Shown piece after piece: positions 63,644 through 64,000 of a DNA stretch of 64,000 nucleotides (positions are counted from its first letter, which is position 1; the number at the start of each line of letters is the position of its first letter). The notes beneath the pieces were generated by a model, which made no database searches, was not told where the DNA came from, and saw only the letters and a list, made by a program, of their open reading frames with translations. A program made the position numbers and the translations under genes. This DNA is from Fodinibius salinus (GTDB lineage Bacteria > Bacteroidota > Rhodothermia > Balneolales > Balneolaceae): NCBI RefSeq assembly GCF_008124865.1, contig NZ_VNHY01000001.1, positions 496,001 through 560,000 of the forward strand, written 5' to 3'.

Positions 63644-64000
63644 ATGATGATGAAAAAAATGGTAACGATTAGTAGTAGATTTTTACTTGCAGCAGTAGTT
63701 CTTGTTGCTGCGATATCATGTAAAAATGAAAATTTAATTCGGCGGGGTGATGATTTAGAAACAGCCTTTGATAAATCCATGAGGCTTTTTGAAAATGGAA
63801 AATACCGTGATGCAGCCGAAGGGTTTGAAACTGTATTAGAAATAGGCCGTGGAACTGATATAGGTCAGCAGGCACAGTATTATTTAGCGGAGTCATATTT
63901 TAAGGATAAACGATATTTACTTTCCGCTTCGGAGTTTGAACGGTATGTATCACTCTTTCCCCGTTCTGATAAACGAAAAGACGCTCAATTTAAAGAGGCG
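63644..64000 (+). CDS. bamD: Outer-membrane assembly lipoprotein BamD (N-terminal part)
   Basis: The frame is open from ATG 63644 (further ATGs at 63647 and 63650) to the window edge, 119 codons. The N-terminus is a lipoprotein signal ending in VAAISC. Then comes a TPR array as in BamD: LETAFDKSMRLFENGKYRDAA, QAQYYLAESYFKDKRYLLSA and SEFERYVSLFPRSDKRKDAQ. The FPRS motif and regular spacing of TPR helices fit BamD, an essential partner of BamA in outer-membrane protein insertion. The remainder lies beyond the window. It begins 12 bases after the prenyl synthase stop. Confidence 0.85.
   Translation, partial: MMMKKMVTISSRFLLAAVVLVAAISCKNENLIRRGDDLETAFDKSMRLFENGKYRDAAEGFETVLEIGRGTDIGQQAQYYLAESYFKDKRYLLSASEFERYVSLFPRSDKRKDAQFKEA

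Noticed and set aside
1-64000. CRISPR arrays, insertion sequences, prophage or tRNA genes
   Set aside because: No regularly spaced repeats, transposase or integrase motifs, or tRNA folds were seen on either strand.

Overview
The window reads as a chromosomal segment from the Bacteroidota/Balneolota side of the FCB group, most likely a marine or halophilic Balneolales-type bacterium. This is inferred from family content, not from a 16S gene. The pointers are DUF2480 behind a SUF operon, a DUF5777 barrel, a DUF2723 membrane glycosyltransferase, ECF sigma factors paired with membrane or barrel proteins, a YbeY with the Bacteroidota-type Asp ligand, two Na+-symporters and moderate GC. Coding density is high. 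I see no tRNA, rRNA, CRISPR array, insertion sequence or phage gene. The last gene (bamD) runs off the right edge.

Layout. 0.2-6.1 kb: acyl-CoA carboxylase beta subunit, then three secreted amidohydrolase-family proteins closed by a good terminator. 6.2-12.5 kb: Nit-type hydrolase, then DUF445, ybeY, an unknown gene and a large GT117-like membrane protein on the minus strand. 12.8-20.4 kb: Na+ symporter, PH-domain protein, CDF transporter, a frameshifted ECF sigma gene with a membrane partner, a class-C-type serine hydrolase and a lipoprotein sugar dehydrogenase. 20.4-29.5 kb: envelope genes, including a TonB receptor, DUF2752 and TM2 proteins, a DUF5777/YceI/cytochrome-c cassette, an ECF sigma with an anti-sigma/beta-barrel fusion, and an Omp85-like barrel. 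29.7-37.8 kb: BI-1, mltG, an LpoA-like binding protein, guaA, and an efp-accB-accC-gcvH transcription unit. 37.8-45.5 kb: second Na+ symporter, metG, an AP2-like DNA-binding candidate, DUF6940, a LEA-2 lipoprotein, a SpoU methylase and greA. 45.5-53.3 kb: ugd (GC-rich mosaic), UDP-glucuronate decarboxylase, NUDIX, an Omp85-like barrel, a degenerate caspase-like lipoprotein, a DMT transporter and pta. 53.3-53.6 kb: a decayed membrane-protein gene. 53.9-60.4 kb: sufBCDS-nfu-sufA-DUF2480. 60.7-64 kb: SDR, type-2 IPP isomerase, polyprenyl diphosphate synthase and bamD.

How the genes work together. Complete functional blocks are the SUF iron-sulfur assembly operon, the UDP-glucose to UDP-glucuronate to UDP-xylose pair, the biotin carboxylase/BCCP pair with efp and gcvH, and an isoprenoid pair (IPP isomerase plus prenyl synthase). 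The most unusual observations are: a probable pseudo-caspase lipoprotein overlapping or abutting an Omp85-like barrel gene; an active amidohydrolase flanked by two relatives that have lost the metal-binding HxH; ugd with a sharply GC-rich core and host-like ends; a sigma gene with two compensating frameshifts; a terminator-like hairpin in the greA leader; and a CX4CH cytochrome/YceI/DUF5777 cassette.
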